NCBI RefSeq assembly: GCF_020731415.2
Contig: NZ_CP088274.1
Location: 124,001 to 188,000 of the forward strand
Source of the DNA: Phyllobacterium sp. T1293
Lineage (GTDB): Bacteria > Pseudomonadota > Alphaproteobacteria > Rhizobiales > Rhizobiaceae
Reading direction: 5' to 3'
DNA: 64,000 nt
Below, piece after piece: positions 55,139 to 63,567 of the stretch (the stretch's first letter is position 1; each line of letters opens with the position of its first letter). A model generated the notes under the pieces. The model was not told where the DNA came from, made no database searches, and was given only the letters and a program-made list of their open reading frames with translations. The position numbers were made by a program, and so were the translations under genes.

Positions 55139-57378
55139 GCCGTTTCCTCTGTGGAAGCACCGCGTTTATTGGAGACATTGTTGGCCCATCGTGCGTCAAA
55201 AACCTGCCGATCAATCCGCTCGATCAGTGCAATGGTTGAGGCCTTGTCAGATACGGATATATCGTCAGAACCCAACATCTGGGCCGATGGCAGCCAATAG
55301 GAACGCAAACCCGACTGTTTGAGTTTGAGGCCAAGATCGAGGCCCTTCTCATGCGTTCCAAGATAGCCGCGCGTGAACCCGTTGACTGAGAACAGCGCAT
55401 TGCGTGGCAGGATGCAGCACTCGAAGGTTGCCGTTGCTACCTCTGTTATTCCCATCCCAGCCACAGCATCAATTGGGTACCCGGCATAACGGCTGATCAA
55501 GGCGCGATCAGACTGGGCTCCTGCCACCCATGTCCCGGCCCAGCGGATGGAGTCATCTTCATAGGCAAGGGTTGGAGACAGCACGCATTCCTTGCGTGCA
55601 TCGTAGGCGGCCAGCAATTTCTGGAACCAACCGGAGCTGCGGGGTAAAAGCGATGCGGCGAGAAAGACAACGCTTTCGGTCGTAACTGCCCGCGCACCCA
55701 CCTCCAATGCATCATAGAGATCTTCCGACCCGCTTGCGGATACCAGCCGGACGCGCAGGCCATAGAAATCGGCTAATCTGCGAATCTGAACGCCGATACG
55801 GTCAACAATTTCCGTTGCAGCGGCTACAACAATCGGCGCCTTGCGTGTACCGGGATCAAGTGCGAGCAGGGCAAGAAGAGGACCGATCTCTTCCACGCGC
55901 TCGTCCACACCGATGATAAGCGCCGGTCCTTCAGCGTCTTCAAAGGCACCGAGATCAACGACACCGAAAATCTCCGGAGGCGGACGGCTGACACCGCGAA
56001 GCAATGGCACGAGTTGCTGATCAACAATATGACGCAGCGCCCATGCATTGGGGTCAATGGCGCGAATTTGCCTGACAACTGCATCGCGTGATGTAATCCG
56101 CGTCGGCGTCAGGGGCATGAAGGCACGGCGTGCATCGCTCAATTCAAGTTCAATATAGAAGGGAGCCGTGCTGTCACCTGCGAGTTCCGGAGCGAAAGCC
56201 ACGAACCCATGCGCATGACGATTGGGGTCGAGTCCGGCGTTGAATGGCGGCTGGTTGTCGAATTCCCTCGTCACATCAGGCCGGTCTACCCGCGTCCAGT
56301 TGCTATCAAGCTGGGTTTCACCGCGGTGCCGACGCAGTTTGACCGACTGCACGTGATTATCCGGGTCGAGTAGCCAGCCGGAAACCAGAAGGCCGCTGCC
56401 TTCAACACGAAACACGTTATCAATGCCCATCCGAACCGGGAAGGGCAGGCTGGATATTGTCTCCGTGCCATCAAAACGATTAGCCGCCGAACGCAGGCGG
56501 AGAAGTATCTCCGTCGAACTGCGCATGTTCGGCAAAATAGCCCTGACATGGCTGGGTGTTTCACGCGAGCCAACCAGCAGACGCCGGTCATAGACCTCAA
56601 TAAAGCGCCAGCCCCGGCGTCCGCGAAACAGCAGGCGCTCAATGTCATTTGGCGCAACAGGTTCATTGGCAAGCAGCAGCCCCGCAAAGCCAGACGCCTG
56701 TTCACTCACATCCGGCCGTGCAAAAACGCCGATTGAACATTCCGCAAGCGAAGGAGAACGGCCACTGATCAGAAGCCGCGTAACGGAAGGCGTCAGATCC
56801 TGCGCCCAACCCTGTACAAAAATCTCACCTTCATCACTCCCGCCGATCAATTCGATGATGCCATCGGATCGCGCGCCGGCCTGTAACAGTACAGTGATAG
56901 CCGCAAGCTTTTTGCGGCCAATCGGGCCCGAAATCAGTCCTTCAACGAGCCCGTCAATGGCGCCGGGCAAATTGGACCCTGCGAGATCGGCCATCATGGC
57001 TGCCAGATCGCCAACCGTGGCGGCTCGTGCGGCAAATGAATATCGCGCCACCTTTGCCTTGTGCTGGAACATGATTGTCTTCAGCTGACCGCGGCGTAAA
57101 ACACTGGTTGGAACAATAGCAACAAAACCGTGGGTGCCCGCTGGCGAAGGCGCCTTCAGTGGCCAAGTGATGAGCGTTGCCTTGACGCTCATGGCAGGAT
57201 CACCATTGAGGAAAACCGTCACCTGATCAGAGGTGTTACTGCCGATACCGAGGACCAGCACCAGCGTATCCTCTACCGGGCAACCCACGACCATTTCGCC
57301 TTCCATGACAATGGAATTGCGCTCCGGTGCTTTACCGGTTTTGGGTACAGGCATCAGGGTTTTTTCGTCGCGTGTCAT
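55135..57378 (-). CDS. Large GT2-like protein lacking the catalytic acidic residues, with GWxxDP modules
   Basis: A 747-residue protein. The first 450 residues are beta-rich and contain GWAQDL (about 200) and SGWLLDP (about 340), the latter with the pattern seen in two neighbouring proteins. The C-terminal third aligns by eye with the GT2 domain of the 754-residue neighbour: GWFQKLLAAYD matches GWLQALIQPLL, SIRWAGTW matches SLQHAGLY, and GLDLGLKLKQSGLR matches SDLCLKIRQIGFH. The NSD (DxD-type) motif is replaced by AAS (574-576) and the later ED by EK (about 677-678). It may be an inactive, structural or regulatory relative. ATG at 57378 (GAGGG upstream) lies 10 bases after the coiled-coil gene. 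Confidence 0.75.
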   Translation of the reverse strand: MTRDEKTLMPVPKTGKAPERNSIVMEGEMVVGCPVEDTLVLVLGIGSNTSDQVTVFLNGDPAMSVKATLITWPLKAPSPAGTHGFVAIVPTSVLRRGQLKTIMFQHKAKVARYSFAARAATVGDLAAMMADLAGSNLPGAIDGLVEGLISGPIGRKKLAAITVLLQAGARSDGIIELIGGSDEGEIFVQGWAQDLTPSVTRLLISGRSPSLAECSIGVFARPDVSEQASGFAGLLLANEPVAPNDIERLLFRGRRGWRFIEVYDRRLLVGSRETPSHVRAILPNMRSSTEILLRLRSAANRFDGTETISSLPFPVRMGIDNVFRVEGSGLLVSGWLLDPDNHVQSVKLRRHRGETQLDSNWTRVDRPDVTREFDNQPPFNAGLDPNRHAHGFVAFAPELAGDSTAPFYIELELSDARRAFMPLTPTRITSRDAVVRQIRAIDPNAWALRHIVDQQLVPLLRGVSRPPPEIFGVVDLGAFEDAEGPALIIGVDERVEEIGPLLALLALDPGTRKAPIVVAAATEIVDRIGVQIRRLADFYGLRVRLVSASGSEDLYDALEVGARAVTTESVVFLAASLLPRSSGWFQKLLAAYDARKECVLSPTLAYEDDSIRWAGTWVAGAQSDRALISRYAGYPIDAVAGMGITEVATATFECCILPRNALFSVNGFTRGYLGTHEKGLDLGLKLKQSGLRSYWLPSAQMLGSDDISVSDKASTIALIERIDRQVFDARWANNVSNKRGASTEETA

Positions 57379-57388
57379 CTCAACACCC

Positions 57389-58171
57389 TCAACGGAGAGC
57401 CCCAAGCGTTAGGAGCGCACCGGTAACGAATCCCACCAGAACGAACAACAGCAGGAACAATGGTTTGGTATCACCACCGGCGCGCTTATGCAGAAGCTCT
57501 ATGCGGGTTTCCAATCCCGCCACAACACCATCCATCCGCATGAGATGCACGTCCAGCTCTGTCATGCGTTGATTGACATCGCTGCGCAGACCCTCAAGCG
57601 AATTGCTGACATCACCAAGGTCGGAGGGCGTGCCTCCCCCGTCAATGGTTTGTGACGGCCGTTGCAGGGAGCGTTGATTCACCTGTAATTGACGCTGCGC
57701 TGCCATCAGCATATCGAGCTTGTCCAGAATACGCGTCATCGGTGCCGCAATGAGCGCTTCTGCAGCCTGTTCGTCGGGCTTTGGAACGCGCAACGACTGT
57801 TCTACGCCTGCGCCGCTGATCGCGATAACGACCAGTTCACCTGCGCGCATCGAGGCAAATTGCGGCAGCATCACATCAAAGGCATGTATACCATCACCAA
57901 TGCCGTTGCGCTTCAGGTCGGGCCGGTCCTTATCAGCCGTTGCTTCGGCAATAGGCTTACCATCGAGCATCACGCGAATGGTCAATCTCACATCCGGTGC
58001 CGCCGGATCAAAGGCCCATCCGTAGAGACGACCATCATCGACAGCGTCGACACGCCCTTTGATCGGTTCTGTTTTTGCTGGCTCAGGCTGCACTTGTTTG
58101 GTGTTATCCTGTTCCGGGGCGGTTGTCGGCTTTGCAGAAGGCTGCGCCGACACTTTTGTCACTATAGACAT
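57389..58171 (-). CDS. GWxxDP-module protein with coiled coil and C-terminal membrane anchor
   Basis: A 260-residue protein with no recognised family name. A Pro/Lys/Glu-rich leader (1-40) is followed by a beta module VDDGRLYGWAFDPAAPDVRLTIRVMLDGKPIAEA (about 45-75). Then comes a long helical, coiled-coil-like stretch (about 135-230), and the last 24 residues are a membrane helix (FLLLFVLVGFVTGALLTLGAL). The layout is that of a tail-anchored protein facing the cytoplasm. GAGAGG precedes the ATG. It sits between two glycosyltransferase-type genes in a tightly packed operon, which suggests a scaffold role. Confidence 0.72.
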   Translation of the reverse strand: MSIVTKVSAQPSAKPTTAPEQDNTKQVQPEPAKTEPIKGRVDAVDDGRLYGWAFDPAAPDVRLTIRVMLDGKPIAEATADKDRPDLKRNGIGDGIHAFDVMLPQFASMRAGELVVIAISGAGVEQSLRVPKPDEQAAEALIAAPMTRILDKLDMLMAAQRQLQVNQRSLQRPSQTIDGGGTPSDLGDVSNSLEGLRSDVNQRMTELDVHLMRMDGVVAGLETRIELLHKRAGGDTKPLFLLLFVLVGFVTGALLTLGALR

Positions 58172-58181
58172 GATATACCTC

Positions 58182-59441
58182 TCAGGCTGCCTCGACACGT
58201 TCAGAACGCAGGGTTTCGATCAGATCGAGATACCGTTCAGCTGTCGTATCGATAGTATCAGGGTGGCGTGCCCCCAGGGAAAGAAGCTGACGCAGGTCAG
58301 TATCTTCAGCAATACGCCGCATGGCAGCTGCCAATGCGAGCGGATCGTTGGGGGGAACAGTCAGGCCATTGACCCCGTTCTCGATCATTTCGGCCATACC
58401 GCCAATATTGCTGGTGATCACAGGGCAATCCTGCCCCTGAGCCTCCTGAATCACCAGTGGTGCGTTCTCCCACCAGATTGACGGCATAATCGCACAATCA
58501 ACTGTCGCGATGAGATTTCCTATGTCTTCACGCCGATAGGCACCGCGCCTTTGTACGAAAGGCGATGTCTCGGCAAACAACCTATCTATATCGGCAACAA
58601 ACGCTTCACTTTGAAATGGCGCAGCACCGTGGACACGCAGTTCAAAATCATAGCCCTCAGCAATCAGTTGCTTCGCCGCTTCCAGAAGGACAGTGGTCCC
58701 CTTCCAGGGGTTGAGGTTGCCGAAATATCCGAAGATGGGCTTGGTACAGGTTGCCGGATCACTTTTCGCTGTCAGTTCGCGCTTTGGTTGCCCATTCGGG
58801 ATCACGCTGATCAGCTCTTCGTCAATTCCCCAATCGACATAGCGCTGCTTGAGAAACTCACTCGGTGAAACAAATGCATCCACTACACTCAACAGCGATT
58901 TCAGATGACGCTCGCGCAGCACGAATTTATCCAGCGCAATGTCCTTGAAACAGCTATGGCACCGATCCGGACTTGCTCCGTAACAAAGTTCCTTGTCTCT
59001 CGTGCGAACCATCAGGCCATCATGATGGCAGATCGGATAGTAATCGTGCAGTGTCAGAACAATCCGGCATTCGGGCAATGTTCTCCGGACGATATGTGGG
59101 AACTCCGCGCCTAACAGCAGCAAATGATGCAGATGAACGACATCCGGCTTGAAATCCCGCAGCAGTTCGACAATGTCGGGCACGATCCCATAGAGATCGA
59201 CCTGGCTCATGAAAAAGCGGTCAAAGTGGCCAGACCAGAGCAAAATTTCATCGCCGCCGTTGCCGATACTCTGAAAGCTTGTGCCGGGACGTGCCTCGCG
59301 ATGAATATGGTTGGTTGCACCCAGAAACAGTGCTTCGCATCCGGCGCGCTGATAGGCGCGAAATAGATCATGCGCAAAGATTTCGGTGCCACCGGGATGC
59401 AGTGACGGGTGATTATGGGCCGCGATAAGGACACGGGCCAT
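58182..59441 (-). CDS. GT4 family glycosyltransferase
   Basis: A 419-residue GT-B transferase and paralogue of the GT4 gene at 53810-55138. Motifs are HPGGTEIFAHDLFRAYQ, GNLNPWKGTTVLLEAA and PSIWWENAPLVIQEAQGQDCPVITSNIGGMAE. The cysteine insert (CHHDGLMVRTRDKELC ... RCHSCF) is also kept. Its stop lies 11 bases upstream of the coiled-coil gene start, and its ATG shares the TAATG with the methyltransferase stop. Confidence 0.92.
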   Translation of the reverse strand: MARVLIAAHNHPSLHPGGTEIFAHDLFRAYQRAGCEALFLGATNHIHREARPGTSFQSIGNGGDEILLWSGHFDRFFMSQVDLYGIVPDIVELLRDFKPDVVHLHHLLLLGAEFPHIVRRTLPECRIVLTLHDYYPICHHDGLMVRTRDKELCYGASPDRCHSCFKDIALDKFVLRERHLKSLLSVVDAFVSPSEFLKQRYVDWGIDEELISVIPNGQPKRELTAKSDPATCTKPIFGYFGNLNPWKGTTVLLEAAKQLIAEGYDFELRVHGAAPFQSEAFVADIDRLFAETSPFVQRRGAYRREDIGNLIATVDCAIMPSIWWENAPLVIQEAQGQDCPVITSNIGGMAEMIENGVNGLTVPPNDPLALAAAMRRIAEDTDLRQLLSLGARHPDTIDTTAERYLDLIETLRSERVEAA

Positions 59442-60283
59442 TATCTCTCCCCTCCAGGTCCCGCAATGAAGATGTCCTGATAATGATCAGCGGGTATGCC
59501 GCGCCAGTGACCAAGTGATTTATTGAAAACCGATAGGCCAGCACGCGTCAAAGCCTGATCCAAAAATCCGTCATCAAAACCGACAGCGGCGAGGGGAGGC
59601 AATTCCGGCACGAACCAGCAGGGCCCTTGATCATAGCGCTGGAAACCCAATCGTGTATCGCGCTTCTTCAGCGGATTTTCGGCCGCTGTCTTGTCCACCA
59701 CAAACGCCGTCATGAAAAGGCGACCGCCGGGCGCAAGAACGCGCGCAACTTCACGCAGATAGACACTGACTTCCTCATCGGGAAGGTGAGTAACAACCGA
59801 TGTCATGATGACAAAATCGAACTTCTTGTCTTCGAAAGGCAATTTGAGCTGAAGACCATCAATCGCTCCCTTCGGATTATAAAGGGAATGCGCGATATCC
59901 ATGTAGCGGAATTCGAAATTCGGATAGACGGGCGTGATCTTCTGCTGGCACCAGTTGATGCCACCGGATACCGGGTCAATGCCGCGATAGCTTCCTTTAG
60001 CCGGATCAAGATATTGCGTCAGCGGTACAGCCATACGGCCAATACCACTGCCGATATCAAGCACATGGCTTTCCGGGCGCAATCCGCCCTTGCGGATAAA
60101 ATGACCCAGAAACTCGGAGCCGACGGTCCGAAAATCACCATCACCGACAAAAACACTGTCCGGGTCAGGACTGGGCAGAAACCGGTTTCGTACGACAGCT
60201 TCCATCAGCCAGTCGACATATTCATCATTCACAGCATTTGTATGCTCGGGTAGGGCTTTCTTGAGTGCTACAACCTCAGTCAA
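59441..60283 (-). CDS. Class I SAM-dependent methyltransferase
   Basis: A 280-residue methyltransferase. SAM-binding motif I is HVLDIGSGIGRMAVPLTQYL (about 73-92), post-I is GIDPVS, motif II/III lies around FDFVIMTSVVTHLPDEEV and REVARVLAPGGRLFMT. The start codon is TTG with AAGGAG 6 bases upstream, and it overlaps the stop of the GT2 gene (TTGA). It probably methylates a sugar or lipid-linked glycan in this cluster; the acceptor is not known. Confidence 0.9.
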   Translation of the reverse strand: MTEVVALKKALPEHTNAVNDEYVDWLMEAVVRNRFLPSPDPDSVFVGDGDFRTVGSEFLGHFIRKGGLRPESHVLDIGSGIGRMAVPLTQYLDPAKGSYRGIDPVSGGINWCQQKITPVYPNFEFRYMDIAHSLYNPKGAIDGLQLKLPFEDKKFDFVIMTSVVTHLPDEEVSVYLREVARVLAPGGRLFMTAFVVDKTAAENPLKKRDTRLGFQRYDQGPCWFVPELPPLAAVGFDDGFLDQALTRAGLSVFNKSLGHWRGIPADHYQDIFIAGPGGER

Positions 60284-62544
60284 GCGGCGCTCCTTTCAGA
60301 CTTTCCAACGATATAAGGGGCGACAGTGTCCTCTGTCGCTTCATCGAGGTAGGTCGACATCAATTCGGTTATGTCATCGTTCCAGCGCTTGGTGTGCAGC
60401 CATGAATTATACTGGCTCGCCAGACCACGCATGTAATCTGCGCTGCGGCGGATGGACCGCCGCTCGAAATGGTACAGGGAAACATCTGGCTCATAGGCAA
60501 TATGAAAGCCGATCTGGCGAATTTTCAGGCACAGATCGCTGTCCTCATAGTCACCGATAATGTAATCTTCGGTGAAGCCACCCACGAGATCGTAAATGTC
60601 TTTTCGAGTAACCAGACAGGCGCCGGTCACCCCCGGGACAGTGCGGCCCACACGTGCGGGAGGGTATGCGCCGGGCATTCCCTTGTAGAAATGGTGATTC
60701 AGCCAGACGCCCTTCTGGTCGCGCGCAAAATACAGCCCGGCATGCTGGAGAGACCCGTCCTCGAACAACAATCTTGGACCGATTGCACCGAGTTTCTTCT
60801 GATCAAGCAGTGGTTGAATAAGCGCCTGAAGCCAGCCATTGGCGCAAGGCACAACATCCGAATTCAACATGACCATCATTGTGCCGGTGGCCACGCCTGC
60901 GCCCGCATTACAGGCACGGGCATAGCCGCTGTTGCGATTCATTGTGACAAGCCTGAATGGCAAGCCATGCAGAATGTGCAAGCCGCCCAGCATATGTTCG
61001 GTATCATCCTGAATTTCAGGGGAATCGAGCACAAAAATGAGTTCGGCATTGTCGACAAGCCAGGGATCTGTCGCCATGGCAGAAAACTGGAAGCGGAGGA
61101 AATCGAGGTTCCGATAGAGCGGGATAACGATCGACACCACAGGATTATCAGGCAGAACGCCATAATCCTTGGTGTCGGCGATCTTCACGGTCTTGCCGAG
61201 CTTGTGCTCAACTTCCTGCAGGGCAGGGGCGAGAATATTCTCGAAAACCTGATCGCGCGCATGTTGCGGAGGGACAGAACGCAGGATGCGATTTCGCTGG
61301 GCTGAAGCCTCGAATGGTTGCAATGGCGGAATCAGCGACGACGTCGCGCCCGATACCAGCCGCATCTGGAAACGCGGTTGGAGCAGTGGGCCCAAATTTT
61401 TGCTTTGCGGAAGCCACGCAACAAATCCGGTTACATCTGCACCAAAGCCATCTTCGCGCTCGCCGGTTTTACCGGGAAATTTGTAAAAATTGGGTTGAAG
61501 CGGCAAGACGCTTCCGTTTTCTGAAAGATATTCGATCCTCGACAACATGGCCGCGGGATCATGTGTCCAACCGCCGACAAGCAGACCACCATCAAGCGCG
61601 AGAGCCAGATCGATCTCAGCGGCGGGATGCGTAGCGGATTTGGCAATCTGACGAACCGTCAGCGGTGCGCGCGTCTGCATATCAATGGCGGTAGCAAGGC
61701 CAGCGCCTGTGACCTGCGCCAATTCCCGGATGAGGAACTCACGCAGATCCATATCTCCGTGGCGCTTTGCCCACCACTTTTCGAAATCCGCCTGCTGACT
61801 GTCACCATCAGCGAGTTTGCGAACGGCAACGCCGTTCTTGCCGCAAAGCACGAGATGGAAGGATTGCGGTAAAGACCGCGCTGACTCAACCAAAAGGTGA
61901 CACGATTGGCCGCCCCGTTTGATTTGCGAGCCCATGACGAATTTTGCCGGCAGAGCTGTCACCGAAGCCGCACTGATTGCGTAAATAGTGCTCACATCGC
62001 CAAGCACAGGATCAATCACTGTTTCCAGCAGATACTGACCGTCGATCGGCTGGCCGCAGGAGCGTACAGGCCGGGGTTCCGGTGTCAGCGCCAGAGTTAT
62101 TTCACGCGCAACACCAGCGAAAATCTGGTTCTGGGAAAGGCGGAACGTGGTGCGCCATGTGCTCAGAACATTGTTGAGCAGCTTGATGTGACCGGCAGCC
62201 GAAAGATTGTTCACCGCACTGTTTACATCGAATGATGCAAGTTCATCGGCAGGATAAAGAACGGCCTGCTCGGTGGGTCCCAGCGATCCAGCAGAAAGGG
62301 TCAGATTGATAGGTTGATCTTTCGTCCGCATGGCCCAAAGAACACGCTGACCGCCCGTTTCAAGAGGAATGTTGAGGCTAACAAGCGGAACCAGTTGATC
62401 CGATGCCTCCAGTGTACATTTTGTCGAGGCTCGCATCGCGCCGGGGAGATCCCAGATCACGACAGCAATATCAGCACATAGACGAGAGATGGATACACTC
62501 TCCGTGTCGTCTGCAATATCCGTCGAATGGTCGAGGTTCAACAC
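60280..62544 (-). CDS. Large GT2 family glycosyltransferase with N-terminal GWxxDP module
   Basis: A 754-residue protein. Residues 1-450 form a beta-rich region of unknown fold, with GGLLVGGWTHDPAAMLSRIEYL near 330. The C-terminal GT2 (GT-A) domain runs from about 470: VVSIVIPLYRNLDFLRF, RNSGYARACNAGAG, the DxD-type MLNSDVV (NSD at 561-563), PRLLFEDGSLQHAGLYF, and GDYEDSDLCLKIRQIGF with the catalytic base (about 667). It should be active, unlike the 55135-57378 protein. Starts with GTG, AAAGGG upstream. First gene of the packed run MT-GT4-coiled-coil-GT2-like-GT4. Confidence 0.88.
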   Translation of the reverse strand: MLNLDHSTDIADDTESVSISRLCADIAVVIWDLPGAMRASTKCTLEASDQLVPLVSLNIPLETGGQRVLWAMRTKDQPINLTLSAGSLGPTEQAVLYPADELASFDVNSAVNNLSAAGHIKLLNNVLSTWRTTFRLSQNQIFAGVAREITLALTPEPRPVRSCGQPIDGQYLLETVIDPVLGDVSTIYAISAASVTALPAKFVMGSQIKRGGQSCHLLVESARSLPQSFHLVLCGKNGVAVRKLADGDSQQADFEKWWAKRHGDMDLREFLIRELAQVTGAGLATAIDMQTRAPLTVRQIAKSATHPAAEIDLALALDGGLLVGGWTHDPAAMLSRIEYLSENGSVLPLQPNFYKFPGKTGEREDGFGADVTGFVAWLPQSKNLGPLLQPRFQMRLVSGATSSLIPPLQPFEASAQRNRILRSVPPQHARDQVFENILAPALQEVEHKLGKTVKIADTKDYGVLPDNPVVSIVIPLYRNLDFLRFQFSAMATDPWLVDNAELIFVLDSPEIQDDTEHMLGGLHILHGLPFRLVTMNRNSGYARACNAGAGVATGTMMVMLNSDVVPCANGWLQALIQPLLDQKKLGAIGPRLLFEDGSLQHAGLYFARDQKGVWLNHHFYKGMPGAYPPARVGRTVPGVTGACLVTRKDIYDLVGGFTEDYIIGDYEDSDLCLKIRQIGFHIAYEPDVSLYHFERRSIRRSADYMRGLASQYNSWLHTKRWNDDITELMSTYLDEATEDTVAPYIVGKSERSAA

Positions 62545-62565
62545 GTTGCCCTTTCATTCACATCG

Positions 62566-62601
62566 GAAAGAAAAACGTGCCCGGCAAAAAAGCAGGGCAC
62601 G
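62566..62601 (-). terminator. Intrinsic terminator of the RTX gene
   Basis: CGTGCCC (62576-62582) and GGGCACG (62595-62601) form a 7-bp stem around a 12-base loop. On the minus strand TTTTTCTTTCC follows. It lies 17 bases after the RTX stop codon and just before the GT2 gene. Confidence 0.8.
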
Positions 62602-62617
62602 CCAATTTTTGAAAAAA

Positions 62618-63277
62618 TCAATGTACGACGAAGTACTGGTCGGGATGTGCCTGCACATCGTCATAGCTGGTGTTCACAAGTGTGATGCTGTCGCCATGGC
62701 CGAAATCGACCACAACGTTGTTGCCAACTTGCGTAATATGGTCTGCCACATCATCCGGGGAATTGATGTGAAGGCCATTGATGCCTTTGGATATCTGAAG
62801 AACGTCTTCACCTGGGGTAAAATCAAGAATGACGTCGTTGCCGCCGCCACCATTGAACAGGAATACGTCATGTCCGGAACCGCCGACTAGGGTATCATCG
62901 CCAGCTCCACCAACGATAAAGTCATTCCCTGCGCCGCCGAGAATAACGTCATTGCCGGAGCCGCCGAAGAGGATGTCTGAGCCATTGCCGCCCAGAAGAG
63001 TATCATCTCCGTTGTCACCGAACAGAACGTCGCTTCCGTCGCCGCCATTCAGAATGTCATTTCCTTGGTCACCATGGAGAATATCACTGCCTGTTCCGCC
63101 GAAAAGGGTATCGTCACCCCGTCCGCCGAAAAGGAGATCATTCCCTTCATCACCAAATATGATGTCGTTGCCGTTTCCGCCAAAGACGAGATCATCACCA
63201 CCGTGGGCGTGGATGAAATCGTCAAAACGCGAACCAAACAAAACGTCGTCGTAGGCGCCGCCTTCTAAAGTGGCCAT
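62618..63277 (-). CDS. Minimal RTX calcium-binding repeat protein, probable type I secretion substrate
   Basis: A 219-residue protein made almost wholly of RTX nonapeptides. After a 32-residue lead-in (ATLEGGAYDDVLFGSRFDD), twelve uninterrupted GGxGxDxUx units run from 33 to 140, with one more at 143-151. The last 68 residues (ILDFTPGEDVLQ ... DSITLVN ... YFVVH) match the usual C-terminal secretion-signal region. No enzymatic or toxin domain is present. The ATG at 63277 has GGAG upstream; an earlier start adds 33 unlike residues. It lies downstream of an HlyD-type adaptor gene, so export by that system is likely. Calcium-dependent folding outside the cell is inferred. Confidence 0.9.
   Translation of the reverse strand: MATLEGGAYDDVLFGSRFDDFIHAHGGDDLVFGGNGNDIIFGDEGNDLLFGGRGDDTLFGGTGSDILHGDQGNDILNGGDGSDVLFGDNGDDTLLGGNGSDILFGGSGNDVILGGAGNDFIVGGAGDDTLVGGSGHDVFLFNGGGGNDVILDFTPGEDVLQISKGINGLHINSPDDVADHITQVGNNVVVDFGHGDSITLVNTSYDDVQAHPDQYFVVH
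62858..63181 (-). repeat. Tandem 27-bp coding repeats (RTX array)
   Basis: Twelve 27-base units encode consecutive GGxGxDxUx nonapeptides. The protein pattern is highly regular while the DNA units vary at third positions, so selection is on the protein. Confidence 0.9.
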
Positions 63278-63542
63278 CTGCTTCTCCTTCTGTCTGCTTT
63301 GAGTTTCGACTGCCGAAAATGTTCCGACCATCGATGCTTTGACGATTGTGCGCTGCAACAAATCGAAATGCAACATAACCTAAGAGTATAAATGCGGCAT
63401 TCACGAGTAACAAATTATTACGGAAACGTATTACTTCACGTTTTGTATCACGACTCTAATTTATGTTTATTTCAACTGTAATTAATCTATCAAACTATAT
63501 TGGTTATATTTTATTTCAAAATTTGAAATGTCACACAAAACG

Positions 63543-63555
63543 CCCCATTTTGGGG
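63543..63555 (-). terminator. Possible weak terminator after the HlyD-type gene
   Basis: CCCC-ATTTT-GGGG forms a 4-bp hairpin, followed on the minus strand by CGTTTTG, 12 bases after the HlyD stop codon. The 290-base gap 63278-63567 is AT-rich and otherwise holds only the putative RTX promoter; no gene was seen. Confidence 0.35.
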
Positions 63556-63567
63556 GAATTATTCTAT

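Noticed and set aside
62858..63181. Regular short repeats that could be read as a CRISPR or non-coding array
   Set aside because: The 27-base periodicity is in frame with GGxGxDxUx nonapeptides, and there are no separate spacers.
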